Source of the DNA: Acheta domesticus
Lineage: Eukaryota > Arthropoda > Insecta > Orthoptera > Gryllidae
Length of the DNA stretch: 64,000 bases
Assembly: GCA_031308135.1 (NCBI GenBank)
Contig: JAHLJT010009355.1
Span: forward strand, 10,174,177 to 10,238,176
Direction of reading: 5' to 3'
Position numbers and translations under genes: made by a program. The notes below the pieces were generated by a model. The model worked only from the letters and a program-made list of their open reading frames with translations, was not told the origin of the DNA and searched no databases. Within the stretch, counting starts at the first letter, position 1. The number at the start of each line of letters is the position of its first letter. This document shows, one piece after another, positions 1-10,393 of this stretch.

Positions 1-1020
1 AGGGCCGTCAAACGGAGCACGTACGTGCTCGGAGCGCGCTTGCGCTCCGCTAGGGCACGCAGGGCCCGCGGCCGAGGAAAACTCGCGCTCCGATTTCTCA
101 GGGATGCACAGTAGGCAGTCGTGGCGGGGCGCAAGAAGACGTATAAAAAGTTAGCTCAAGTGGGCTCTTATATACTGCAAAATGTACATCAACTTGTGCT
201 CTCCAAATGATTTTTAAAACGTTTGTATTATTTTAAAATGTTTTTAGGAAAGTTTTCATAAATGCAATTTTGTATTAGGTAAAAGTGTTTAAAACTTAGT
301 GTATTTTAATATTACATAATGTATCCGATTTTACATACTTATTATATATTTTTACTGTTTTCATTACATATTTATGAACGTTTTTTCACGTTTTTTGACT
401 TTCTACATATTTTTCCGGACTCTATTCATCATTATTCTATAATTTTTAAGTGCTTTTATTGCGTTCATTTTCACACGAAAGATATGCACATCGTATTTCT
501 TTAAATGTTTATTTTCAATAATAGTGTCAGTGCTTTTATGAAATTATGATATACAATAGTTATCTTGATTTAATATATATTTTGATTTATATTTATTTTC
601 TCACAAATATTCATTAGAATTAATAATTCTCTTATATTGCTTTCTCTAACACTAAGTAGAAACGTGCGTTAATACTTCTGTGGTGTAATGATCAATGCTT
701 GTATGACTGTAGTTTTTATTTACATGTCAATTTCCACTTAAAGTTCGTAAAAATTAATAAATGTCTCTTATGATATACCAACTGGTGTGTTTCACCCAAC
801 TCGCCACATTCGCACGATGTTTTCTCACCCCTGCTTCCCGCCTGTAACTCGAGTGACTTCGCTAAGCTGATATCGCCGCGTGCCCCAAACCTTTGCGAAG
901 GCCATTGGCGTGCTCGATCGTCTGACGGCCTTGCCCTACGCGAACGAAGCTAACGACCATAGACGTTGAAGCGCCCGGAAACAAAGTAATGAATCAATGC
1001 AGAGCAACGAAGTTCAAACG
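1..1020. other. Non-coding stretch, probably K2P intron, with terminal palindromes
   Basis: No coding region is recognisable. Positions 15-30 form a perfect 16-bp palindrome (GAGCACGTACGTGCTC), followed at once by a hairpin at 31-48 (7-bp stem GGAGCGC/GCGCTCC, 4-base loop). Bases 180-780 are AT-rich; 780-1020 is a more GC-balanced patch with no frame I recognise. It should be intronic because K2P exons for the first half of the channel must lie further upstream. Confidence 0.5.
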
Positions 1021-1030
1021 AACCGGCTTA

Positions 1031-1432
1031 GGTGGCTCGTTGCATCAGCTGACGGCGCTGCAGCCTCTCTGACCGGGAGGTCCTCACGTTCGAGTCCCCA
1101 CAATGGCACTAGCTTGTCAGCTATGACCAATTCAGACGCTAGCGGCCGGCTGCTCTGATCGGTGGTTTTCTGTGGTTTCTCCCATCAACACCAGGCGAAT
1201 GCCGGAGCAGTACCCTAACAAACGGGCCACGGACCGCGCGCCATCTTTCCTTCCTCTTCCTTTTCCTGTCGTCACCCTTACCTAAACACACTTACATGCA
1301 CCACATCACCACACATACCAGGAGACCACTTGGGAGGTTAGAGCTTTTCCCTGCTGGGAGACGCACAGCTGGTGGGAGATGACCACAGCGTTGACGTAAT
1401 CAATCGGAAGCGCTAATCAGTCAATAATTAAA
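1031..1432 (+). mobile_element. tRNA-derived SINE, family 1, copy 1
   Basis: A promoter-like head carries a near-consensus RNA polymerase III B box (GTTCGAGTCC, about 1088-1097). It is followed by a body shared with copies near 37.8 kb and 44.9 kb (for example CGGCTGCTCTGATCGGT, then the GGCGAATGCCGGAG block) and an end resembling CAATCAGTCAATAA. The three dispersed copies with shared order of blocks support a SINE family. This copy lacks part of the 3' body present in the 37.8-kb copy. Confidence 0.7.
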
Positions 1433-1456
1433 ACGACATAAATAAACAAATGCAAG

Positions 1457-1540
1457 GATAAAGGTAGCATTCTTCTTTACCTTATTTTATGCGGAGTGTG
1501 TATATCGTGTGATGTACTAAGGGTTGCCGTTTTTTAATGT
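1457..1540 (+). repeat. Isolated diverged unit of the TG-rich tandem array
   Basis: This stretch (AAGGTAGCATTCTTCTTTACC ... GTATATCGTGTGATG ... CTAAGGGTTGCCG) matches the body of the units in the array at 1966-3171. It is separated from that array by the LINE fragment at 1689-1965, so the array once extended further left or a unit was displaced by the insertion. Confidence 0.65.
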
Positions 1541-1688
1541 ACATTTATTAATGAATGAATATACATAGTTCAGTATTATATATACCACATCATATGTATT
1601 TTTTACGACTTATATTTAACTTAAATGTTAATCTTAAAATTATATGTAACTACACGTAAATAGGAAACTCAAAAGAGCACCTATGGCA

Positions 1689-1966
1689 TTAATTCAGGTC
1701 TGAAAAAGTGCTGAGGAATGAATCTAATGGGTATCTATTTCTTATTCTAGTTCGGAGCTGGTAGGTGGTGGCCAAGTCGTAATGGGTTGCTTGGGTTACT
1801 GAGGTTATTTTGGAGGAGAAGTTGTTAGATAGGAGCACAATATGGTGAACTGTAGGGGGTAAATTCAATTCTTTGTACAGACGAGTTTTTTAAATAAACC
1901 AGGGTGCATGAGTGGCAAGTCCGAGGAAATGGTTTTGGATGATCTGTAATTTGTTGATGTTAGTGG
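1689..1966 (-). pseudogene. Jockey-like non-LTR retrotransposon, C-terminal ORF fragment
   Basis: The minus strand reads NINKLQIIQNHFLG, then THAPWFI, and later YQLRTRIRNRYPLD, ending at a stop at 1689-1691. This is the C-terminal segment after the reverse transcriptase of Jockey-type ORF2 (LNKLQ..QNK.LR....APWF). Two plus-strand relatives lie at 5967-6545 and 46127-46710. There is one internal stop just after APWFI. The fragment is 5'-truncated exactly where the TG-rich tandem array begins, and it is antisense to the K2P gene. Confidence 0.75.
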
Positions 1967-2097
1967 TTGCAGCTGGCAAGGATAAATGGCCGCTGGCATG
2001 GCTTGTGTGGTTGCAGCGGGCAAGGATAAAGTTAGCATTCTCCTTCATCAGGGTGTATATCGTGTGTTGTGATAAGGGTTGCAGTATGTATGTATGT

Positions 2098-2131
<34 letters not shown>

Positions 2132-2224
2132 TCGCAGCGGGCAAGGAGAAAGGTAATATTCTTCTTCATCTGATTTTAAGCGACGTGTGTATATCGTGTG
2201 ATGTGATAATGGTTGCCGTATGTA

Positions 2225-2287
<63 letters not shown>

Positions 2288-2498
2288 TCGCAGCGGGCAA
2301 GGAGAAAGGTAATATTCTTCTTCATCTGATACTAAGCGACGTGTGTATATCGTGTGATGTGATAAGGGTTGCCATATGTGTGTGTGTGTGTGTGTGTGTA
2401 GTCGCAGCGGGCAAGGATAAAGCTAGCATTCTCCTTCATCTGGTTTTAAGCGGAGTGTGTACATCGTGTGGCGTGCTAAGGGTTGCCATATGTATGTA

Positions 2499-2529
<31 letters not shown>

Positions 2530-2742
2530 AGTCGCAGCGGGCAAGGAGAAAGGTAATATTCTTCTTCATCTGATACTAAGCGACGTGTGTATATCGTGTG
2601 ATGTGATAAGGGTTGCCATATGTGTGTGTGTGTGTAGTTGCAGCGGGCAAGGATAAAGCTAGCACTCTCCTTCATCTGGTTTTAAGCGGAGTGTGTACAC
2701 CGTGTGGCGTTCTAAGGGTTGCCGTATGTATGTATGTATGTA

Positions 2743-2780
<38 letters not shown>

Positions 2781-3171
2781 TGTGTGTAGTCGCAGCGGGC
2801 AAGGAGAAAGGTAATATTCTTCATCTGATATTAAGCGACGTGTGTATATCGTGTGATGTGATAAGGGTTGCCATATGTATGTATGTGTGTGTGTGTGTGT
2901 GTAGTTGCAGCGGGCCAGGATAAAGCTATCACTCTCCTTCATCTGATTTTAAGCGAAGTGTGTATATCGTGTGGTGTAATAAGGGTTGCCGTATGTATGT
3001 GTGTGTATGTGTGTGTGTGTATGTGTGTGTGTGTGTGTGTGTATGTGTTTGTGTGTGTGTGTGTGTGTGTTAGCAGCGGGCAAGGATAAATGTAGCACTC
3101 TCCTTCATCTGGTTTTAAGCGGAGTGGGTACACCGTGTGGCTTGCTAAGGGGTGCTGTGGCGTGTGTGTGG
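1966..3171 (+). repeat. TG-rich tandem array ending at a K2P exon (about ten units)
   Basis: Units of roughly 110-155 bp each contain a CGGGCAAGGA start, a body around TTCATCTG, TAAGGGTTGCC, a variable (TG)n tract and a TAGTCGCAG or TAGTTGCAG end. Two unit types alternate: AAGGATAAAGCTAGC type and AAGGAGAAAGGTAATATTC type. Unit starts lie near 1969, 2011, 2131, 2286, 2402, 2530, 2638, 2789, 2903 and 3071. The last unit runs into GTGTGTGTGGTTGCAG|CGGGC, the acceptor of the K2P exon. Open frames through the array (CVCVCV, HTHTHT) are artefacts. Confidence 0.9.
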
Positions 3172-3177
3172 TTGCAG

Positions 3178-3309
3178 CGGGCGCTTCTCGGGCAAGTCGC
3201 GCAACCAGTCGTTCCGGCGCTCGGGCCGCACGTCGCAGCGCTCGGCCGACAGCGCGCTGGCGCTGTCCGAGTCCATGACGCGCTCCTCCTACTCCGACAC
3301 CGAGTGCAG
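3178..3309 (+). CDS. K2P potassium channel, internal exon (cytoplasmic loop, part 1)
   Basis: This 132-base exon lies between acceptor GTGGTTGCAG and donor CAG|GTGAGT. It enters needing one base and leaves with two (AG), which the first G of the next exon at 5592 completes. The peptide is Ser/Arg-rich (GRFSGKSRNQSFRRSGRTSQ, then RSADSALALSESM and SSYSDTEC), as expected for the long intracellular TM2-TM3 loop of TWiK/TRESK-like channels. RRSG and RTSQ are basophilic-kinase-like sites by inspection only. GRTSQRS...DSALAL resembles a motif in the next exon. Assignment rests on phase continuity, since the loop itself is poorly conserved. The upstream exon is outside the window or not recognised. 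Confidence 0.75.
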
Positions 3310-4807
3310 GTGAGTGCGCGGCCGGCGGCCTCCGTCAACAGGAAGCCGCCGCTCGCAGCGTCTTTGCGCACATTCGCTCTCTTTCTCTTTTCTTCTCGTC
3401 CGAGTTGGCGGGGTCTTCCTTCCAAGAGTCGCTCTCATGACGATGTGGCCTTCCTGCTTTTACGGCGACCAGTGGCTGTTGCTTGAGTCTTAGTTGCTGT
3501 TTTTCCCTTCATCGTTGTTTTGACAAATCCAGTGAATCATTCTGAGTGCTATTACAGCTGTCCCTTTAGCCTGCCTTTTCTATTTTTAAATCGTCCTCTT
3601 TCTAACAGCTCCTGGTAACACTTTCTACCACTTCTTGTCGCGTGTCAATATTTTCTCATTTGCTCATCATTATCATTATCACCATCATCATTAACTACTG
3701 CAGTTCGTCATCATTGCGGCTTGAACATCTTAATCCGTTCTCTTTTAATACTTTCTTTCCCACGCCTTATTCCCTATTTAATTCTGTTATGGGATTATTG
3801 ATACAAAGAGTCCTAGATATTGAATCTTCTGCCATATACATTTATGATGTATTCTGTGGAAAATGTGTCACATGATAATAACAAATCTGCTCCGGGCGTC
3901 GTCTTTTGAACTATGTTGTGGGCAGATGCATTGATTCCTTTCGAGACCAGTACGTTACCTTTCCTTGAATATGTGAAGGAAAATAAGAACGTAAATGACC
4001 TCTGGGAAAAAATTCCCAGATTCTTTTCCTCGTGACTTCACTTTAAGCCCTAACTTAGCTCGCTGTCTTTCATATGGAGTCTAATGGAACAGATTCTTTC
4101 CTTCCCCTCGATCTGTAGTTTTTCTCTTTTCATTTCTTTCGTTCAGGTTTTCTTTCATTTCTTTCAGTCCGTTCGTATTCTGAGAACGAAATAGGATTAC
4201 GCACGACTCTCTCTGCTTCTCTTCCTCTTTTTGTTTCCCCTCCGTCTTTTCACCGCCTTAGAAGGCCCGTTTTCGACCTCTGGAATCCCTTCATTTGTCT
4301 ATTCATTCATTAAAGAATTCCATTAAAATTTTAAAATCCTAACCGACTCAAATGCGGGTGAAAAACGAGCTAGAAAGTAAAATAATCTTTTTCCTTGAAT
4401 TTGACTTGAAGCCTTTTCACTTCAATTGAACTGTGCGGTCGACCGGGATATCTCCGTGTTTGCAATCTTACATTTTTTCACAGTTGCGAGAGTCCGCAAA
4501 GTCTTGCGGTCGATATGGGTCAATTGCTTCCATTCTATAGAATGCCAGGCTGGCATCTTCTTTGTAAACACTAGGAATCGAAGAGAAAGAGTTCTCTGTT
4601 GGTCTCTGCGTTTCGAGAGGATCTAGCTGTAACGCCCGAAAGAGTAATTATTGAAGAAACGAGTGAACCTAACCTGTCACTGTAATTACTGTTTTCTTGA
4701 ATGCTTAAGTTATTTTTAAATTTTTAATTAAGGATATTCTTTAGTTTTTTACTATTTTTATGACTTCTGTATACTCAATTGTTCGACCCTACTTGAGCTT
4801 TTTAATG
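3310..4807. other. K2P intron, no recognised element
   Basis: AT-rich intronic sequence with many TTTC/CTTT pyrimidine runs. No exon, RNA gene or clear repeat was recognised. Confidence 0.5.
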
Positions 4808-4965
4808 CCGAGCGAAGTGGCTGAGCGCGTAGCGCGCTGACTTCGCATTTGGGAGGCCCGAGTTCAATCCCAGTACCGGCCATCCCGACCAGGGTTTTCA
4901 TGGTTTCCGTCGGTCATCCTGGCGAATGCTTGAAAGGTTCTATTGAAAGGCCACTATCGCCAAAT
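4808..4965 (+). mobile_element. tRNA-derived SINE, family 2
   Basis: The head reads GCCGAGCGAAGTGGCTGAGC, which fits an A box (TGGCTGAGCGCG), and GAGTTCAATCC about 50 bases on is a near-consensus B box (about 4860-4870). The tRNA-like part is followed by an unrelated body (GGTTTTCATGGTTTCCGTCG). Its 3' limit is uncertain because other repeat sequence follows directly. Confidence 0.65.
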
Positions 4966-5110
4966 CGGCGACACTAGTCGAAATCGTTAACTATGTGAAG
5001 TCACGAAGGTTGCGCGAATTCGAGACGTCGCGGGTTCCCGGTTTGGTGACCGAGGAGGAAGCCCGTGATCTATCGGCGGCGAGGCCAATTGCGGAACACA
5101 CAGTGGCTAC

Positions 5111-5341
5111 TCTGCAATTTTTCTAACTTTGCCGCTCGAGACCGGTTTTTACGATGGAATATGTCACGGTATTTCGCGACGTTCAGTCGTGCCGCCAGGT
5201 ATCGCATGATCACGACTGTATCAAGCAGTGATTGCGATCATGCGACTTCTAGCGGCACGACGGAGAAAGACGCGAAATGCCGTGTGATATTCCATCGTGG
5301 CCTTAGGGGCTTGAGAGGCTGAGTTAGAAAAATCGCATTGT
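5111..5341. mobile_element. Hairpin MITE family A, copy 1
   Basis: A roughly 230-bp near-palindrome. The left end reads TGCAATTTTTCTAAC and the right end GTTAGAAAAATCGCATTG, which are inverted. Internal inverted blocks include CGATGGAATATGTCACGG with TGTGATATTCCATCG, and GTGCCGCCAGG with CTAGCGGCAC. Related copies occur at 45148-45378, 45566-45797, 45999-46120 and 50712-50866. No transposase is present, so it is non-autonomous. Confidence 0.8.
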
Positions 5342-5591
5342 AAATACAAATACAAAAGTTTGAGATTTTTCTTAAGTTTCTCGTTTCTTCATTCCCTTGT
5401 TTTTTGACTTTCTTGGCTTTCTGTATTTATTTTCTTTCTTTTCTTTCTTGTTTCTTTTCTTCCTTGTTCCTTTCTTTTTTGTTTCTTTTTTCTTTCTTTA
5501 TTGCCCTCCGTCCTTCACTGTATGTTTTCTATACTTCATCTCGCATCCACGTAGCTCTTCGTGGATGTGCGAGTGCATTGTGGGTGCGCAG

Positions 5592-5770
5592 GTACTACGA
5601 CGACGGCGACCTGGCGCTGGCGGGCGGGCTGCAGCCCGGGCGCGCGTCGCAGCGGTCGCGCTGCTCCGACACGGCGCTGCAGGTGCCGGCCTCCGCGCGC
5701 GGCAACGGCCGCCCGCCGCCCTCGCCGCAGCCGCCGCCCCCGCCGCCCCCGCCCCCGCGCGCCAACGCAG
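5592..5770 (+). CDS. K2P potassium channel, internal exon (cytoplasmic loop, part 2)
   Basis: This 179-base exon is preceded by a pyrimidine-rich intron end (about 5390-5520) and acceptor GTGCGCAG, and ends at donor GCAG|GTAACC. It takes one base to finish the previous codon and leaves one base, which the exon at 18825 completes. The peptide begins YYDDGDLALAGGLQPGRASQ and contains RSRCSDTAL, echoing GRTSQRS...DSALAL of the previous exon. It then carries a polyproline run (about ten prolines). Codon use is very GC-rich (mostly G/C at third positions), like the terminal exon and unlike the flanking introns. It extends the variable intracellular loop before TM3. Confidence 0.75.
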
Positions 5771-5966
5771 GTAACCCCTTCCCATTCTCAATTAACCTAT
5801 TCATTATCTCTGATGGACACGAGACAGTCACATCTCGTCCAAGTAACTGAAGCCAATAGAACGTTAACTATTTGACGTCCGGTTCTCGTTCTTTACGTCC
5901 GGTTCTCTTAGGTATCGGTAACTCGTTCTTTAAAAATTCATTCCACTTGAACCATCTACAAATATA

Positions 5967-6545
5967 TTCTTCTGGCGATATTAACTTACACGTGCCCTGT
6001 TTTGATTTCAAATGCCCCAACCACATTAAATAAGTTACAAATCCTTCAAAACAAAATTTTAAGAATAACAGTAAATGCCCCCTGGTTTGTCAGCAATGAG
6101 ACCCTTCACAACGATCTTGCAATAGAACAAATTACTTCCTTTGTTACAAAACCGGACATATTTTTTCAATAATTTAAATCGTGTACAAGGAGCAGTCACT
6201 TACGAAATAGGAACCGATCAGCCCCCACTCTCCCGCCTAAGAAACAGACTCCCATTCCACATTTTCCTTGAACATCTCTCCGACATTAGAAAAGGTAAGA
6301 ACATTTCTTGCAATTACCTGTCCCTCCCATCCTATTTTCTTTTTAATCCTGTCATTGCTCTCTAACAAAATTTCCTCGCAATAACCCTGATTGAAGGTAT
6401 AACACATGCAATCACTGTCAGGGAGGTAACAAGAAGTTACCCCCTTCACACTTTTCTGATAAATAATTGCTCGGCCAGTCAACTGAAGAGCCTCAGGGCT
6501 GAACGTTGTGCTGTCTGTGAATGTAAAATTAAAAGAAAATAGAAA
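5967..6545 (+). pseudogene. Jockey-like LINE, 5'-truncated 3' end, copy 2
   Basis: A C-terminal ORF2 remnant (LNKLQIL, QNKILRI, APWFVSNETL, then GTDQPPLSRLRNRLPFHIFL) is followed by a 3' UTR nearly identical to that at 46127-46710. The frame is broken around ALTKPDIFFQ, where a shift separates the two halves. The 3' end is A-rich near 6540. It lies in the K2P intron, sense to the host gene. Confidence 0.8.
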
Positions 6546-7984
6546 GAACGCAGGTAACGCCTTGTCACGCACGCTCGGGATGCACGAGTTTCACTCGAAG
6601 TGGCGCATGTCAGTGTCCGCTTCGAGGCGGTAACCTTCATGCGCCTTGCTTCATAACGTCGTCCCCTGGACTTTTTTAAATGCAGAAAAGTAAGCTAATT
6701 TCGGAGTGCGCAAAATTCGCCAGAGTTCGTTTAAATGGTAAGTTATGTGGTGTAGAATACCTGGCTTCCTGATTTACATTACATCGTAATCCTGAAACTA
6801 TAATACAAACCATTGTACCTCAACAGAACGACGAAGTACTCGCTGGCACTCAGTATGCTAAAAGTTAAATTAGAACCCTAAATATTTACGGAAAATTGTG
6901 TTTCTTTGAAATATCTAAAGGACATTAAGTAACAATAAAACTATCCAATATACCGAACTTGTATGGATCCCAGATCATTTGAGTAGTAGAATAGAGCCTG
7001 CTTTGCCTGACAAGACGAACCAGGCATCGAAATACACCCACTAGCATGAATGTTTGATCCGTATTTTTTGTGTGGTGCTGGGAGGTCGTTTTCAGATGAA
7101 TCCAGCCACCCATATGTGTCTAATGCATGGTTTGCGAATTAACCTTTAGTTTGTGTTAAAGGTGTGTAATTATTCCATTAACTCATGGATTGAATGAGAT
7201 GACTTTATTTTTCTATAAAAGTTACGTTTTTTCATTCAGTTTTCGGTAAGTTTAAAATTCTGTGGTTAAGCCTTTATTTCTCTTGAAATGTACGTGAATA
7301 TCATCGCACGTAGAACAAAATTATTGGTCTTTGTTATTACATGGCTACTGATCTGGAAAGAACATTTTCGTTTAATACCATGGATGTGAATTTGAGATCG
7401 TAAGCAGAGGATTCCAATTTTTTTGTTCAATGGCAAAATTTCGATTTTTACGTACGTATGTTTATGTACCGTGTAGTATCAATAACTGTATTGCCATTCA
7501 TCTCGAAAGTGCATGCTCTGCCGCTGCGAGTGGCCGGTTCGTTCCAATTTCCGCCGGTGAGTGCGCAAGCGGGGGGCGCGAACGAACTCCGTCGCTGTTG
7601 TGTCACTCATCTCAAGGGGAACGAGTTCGTGTGCTGGCAAGTGGACCGGGCGGGTTTTCGGTTCCGCCAGGGCCGCGCTCGCCGCTTTGGCGGAGCCCCA
7701 CACCTGCCTCGGTCTTTTGCTCTCCGCTCACACCCTGAAGTGATTCGCAGAAAACAATACACAGCTTTCAATGTGTTGCTTTCAATGGTTGAAGTGAAAA
7801 AAATAATTACTTGATTTTTATTTCGTGTTGGCAGTTCGGTTTATGCGATATTAGTAAGAGCGGAACCAATTTTGAGATTAATACCGATGATTTGCGGAAC
7901 TGCAAGGACTAAGTTGGTGATGACAGGTGATTAATGTGTGTACTTGCTGTTGTGTTTATTATTACATAATCATAAATCAATGTA
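6546..7984. other. K2P intron with a GC-rich patch, no recognised gene
   Basis: Mostly AT-rich. A GC-rich patch at 7500-7740 carries overlapping open frames on both strands and a donor-like CCG|GTGAGTGCG near 7557. An exon ending there would not keep the K2P phase, and I recognise no protein. The CATG at 7985-7988 is the target duplication of the LTR element that follows. Confidence 0.4.
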
Positions 7985-7988
7985 CATG

Positions 7989-10028
7989 TGTAACGAAAAA
8001 CCCCTCTCACTGTACTGATATCGATCACGCCCACTAAACAGGCGCCAATGCAACGAAAAAACCCCCTTTCCTATTTACTAAAACGCCCTACGAACTGGGC
8101 ACTAATGTAATGAAAATCTCCCCTCTCAACTCCTATTGTTGATCACGAAAAACTTCCTTGCTGATCACCTGTAATATCTACAATGCACACCACTGTGCCC
8201 CCCCTTTTTACTATCCGGAGTTTTCCTGTTTACATAAATTTATCAGGGCGGGCCGTGATTTGTTCTCTACAGAACACAAGCGCCACGCCAATGCAGGGAC
8301 CAGGATCAGCTAGCTATGTGATAAAAACACCGGTTACGTAACATCAAAACGAGAACTCAAAATCTCGTTTGTTTATTTTCTTTTAACCAACAGAAACATT
8401 AATACCCTCATAAAGAATCAATACCACACAACATCAACAAAACACGATATCATAAAATCACAAAAATCAATAAACATATTATACCCAAATGTTATTACGA
8501 AATAATGAGCTCAATACTGTGGCCACACCCATTACATTGCAATCCCCCCAAAATGTTTCCAGTTTGGCTTTGTAAACCATTTATTCTTCCCAAGAGCAAA
8601 GAAATCAAAGTCATTGACTTCACTGGAGTGTTGCAAAACAAAAAAAAAATATTCCACTTCCCTTGCGTTGTTAACCAAGCGGCGACCAGGTCCACACACA
8701 CACGATCTCACGCCGTCATGCGTAAGAACTCTGCTCCACTGCTGCCTGCTAGCGCCGAATTACCAGTGCCCCCCAAATTGGCACTGACCACGGCGACGAT
8801 ATGCAAGACGCGCTCGAGTCTGCTGCACCTCGGCACACCTCGTTCGGCGACACCCGCTTCGATTTTCAATGGTCGAAGTAACACCAGTTCCAACATTAGT
8901 GGAAAAACTTTCAAAATTCACAAAACTCAAAATTAGGATCGCGCGTGGCATAGCTTTATATATTACCACTAAAATAGTTCACATCACACGGCATACAGTT
9001 CCGCCACCTTGCGAATACAAGTCCGAAGGAGCAACACCTTCTCGAAATTTTATAAGTTCGCGTGTTAAAATAATATCACGAGTGACGCGGAGTACAACTC
9101 GCCACGAAGTTATTCACTCCTCTCACAGTTTATAATAGTTCACTAGTACGAGTCCAGAAGAGAACACTTCATCAAAAATTACAAATCCAAATTTTTTAAA
9201 ATTATTCTTGCAACAAGCGACGCGGATTCTGCCTCTCGCTACCAAGCTATTCCTCGTCTCTCTCCCATTGTTGTCCTAAAGCATTTATAGCTTTTTTCCG
9301 AACAAACAATAGCGCCTCTACTGTCTTCTGCTTTATAACTTATAAAATAGTTTATTATTAATTTCTAACACTTCCTGGATTGTCTTATTATATTGTAAAA
9401 TTCCCAATTAAAATTCGTATCCATTCCACTTCTTAGACATCACTTTTCTCGCTTCATTTTGTTAAAAGAATGCTTTTTCGTGCGTCTCATGCCTACAAAC
9501 ATCGCTCGTTTATTTCTCAATTAACTCATGTAACATAATGTTTATCTATTAATGTTCGGCGTCCTAAAATTGTGTCACCACGTTTATAATTTGGCCCGTA
9601 TTCCACGGAATACTTTGGTATATGCCAAATCTCGGTAGACACACTAGTTTTCGTTTAATTTATTAATATATCCAAACTTTTCTGAAGGGACGTCACGACC
9701 ATTGTTGTTTTAGTTCTGTAACATGTTAAAATCAATGTCATGATCACAAAACTCGCGATATTATGCGTTTCTGTGACCCGATTTAGCTGAAACAAACTTT
9801 ATTGTGTTCCTTATAATTTGTGCGTTGACTAGTAACATGCAACCATTAATTAACCACGGCGTTCACATGCTCGCCTAAAATACTCGTTTTCTCTTAGATC
9901 ACCTTCACTTGTTTTTCTATATTCCGCTCTGGAAGTTTCTACATAAAGTTCTATACCCGGTTCATAAACCAATGGTCACTTCATGTTATTTACCTATTTC
10001 ATTTGTAATAGATGGCTAAACTATTACA
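7989..10028 (-). repeat. 3' LTR of the Ty3/gypsy-type element
   Basis: This 2040-bp copy has TG...CA ends. It matches the other LTR throughout, but about a dozen homopolymer runs differ by one base, mostly shorter here. The only substitution I noticed is A at 9878 versus G at 17350. About 2 kb is long for an LTR of this class. Short open frames inside are shadows. Confidence 0.95.
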
Positions 10029-10029
10029 A

Positions 10030-10041
10030 CTTCCCCTCCCT
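10030..10041 (-). promoter_or_regulatory. Polypurine tract of the LTR element
   Basis: The plus strand reads CTTCCCCTCCCT, so the minus strand is AGGGAGGGGAAG. It lies directly upstream of the 3' LTR in the element's orientation, where the plus-strand DNA primer of LTR retroelements is found. Confidence 0.85.
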
Positions 10042-10393
10042 AGACGTCGGTCACTCGCTGACGTAGTCACGATGTACCGACTTCTACTACTCTAACTCAG
10101 CAAACTCGTCATGTCTTGATCAATTGTTGGCCTCAGTGGCACCTGCTACGCTTCACACTTGCGGTTCTAACCCCTGCCTATCGTACGTGCACCTGTTGCA
10201 CCACCTTGACCGTAGCATTACCTATTGTACATTCACCTGACACAAATTCGCGATTTGTACCTGTCGCACTTTCACTCACTCACTATTCCAATCTTGCTTT
10301 CTTACTTATAAACATGACTTACATACTAAAAACTACAACTAAAATACACTTACATACTTAACACAACAAAATATACACTTAACAACCGTTCTT
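10042..10393. other. Spacer between pol and polypurine tract
   Basis: About 350 bases with no recognised coding region; there is no room for an envelope gene. CAC/ACT-rich sequence with short chance frames. Confidence 0.6.

Noticed and set aside
1890..3133. CVCV/HTHT-rich frames on both strands
   Set aside because: They come from the (TG)n array. Only the LINE tail at 1689-1966 (minus) and the K2P exon at 3178 have real coding similarity.
7430..7760. GC-rich patch with donor-like CCG|GTGAGT as an extra K2P exon
   Set aside because: An exon ending there would break the phase that directly joins 5770 to 18825, and no protein similarity is recognised.
10042..10393. Envelope gene of the LTR element (endogenous-retrovirus-like)
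   Set aside because: Only about 350 bases separate pol from the polypurine tract, with no membrane-protein frame.
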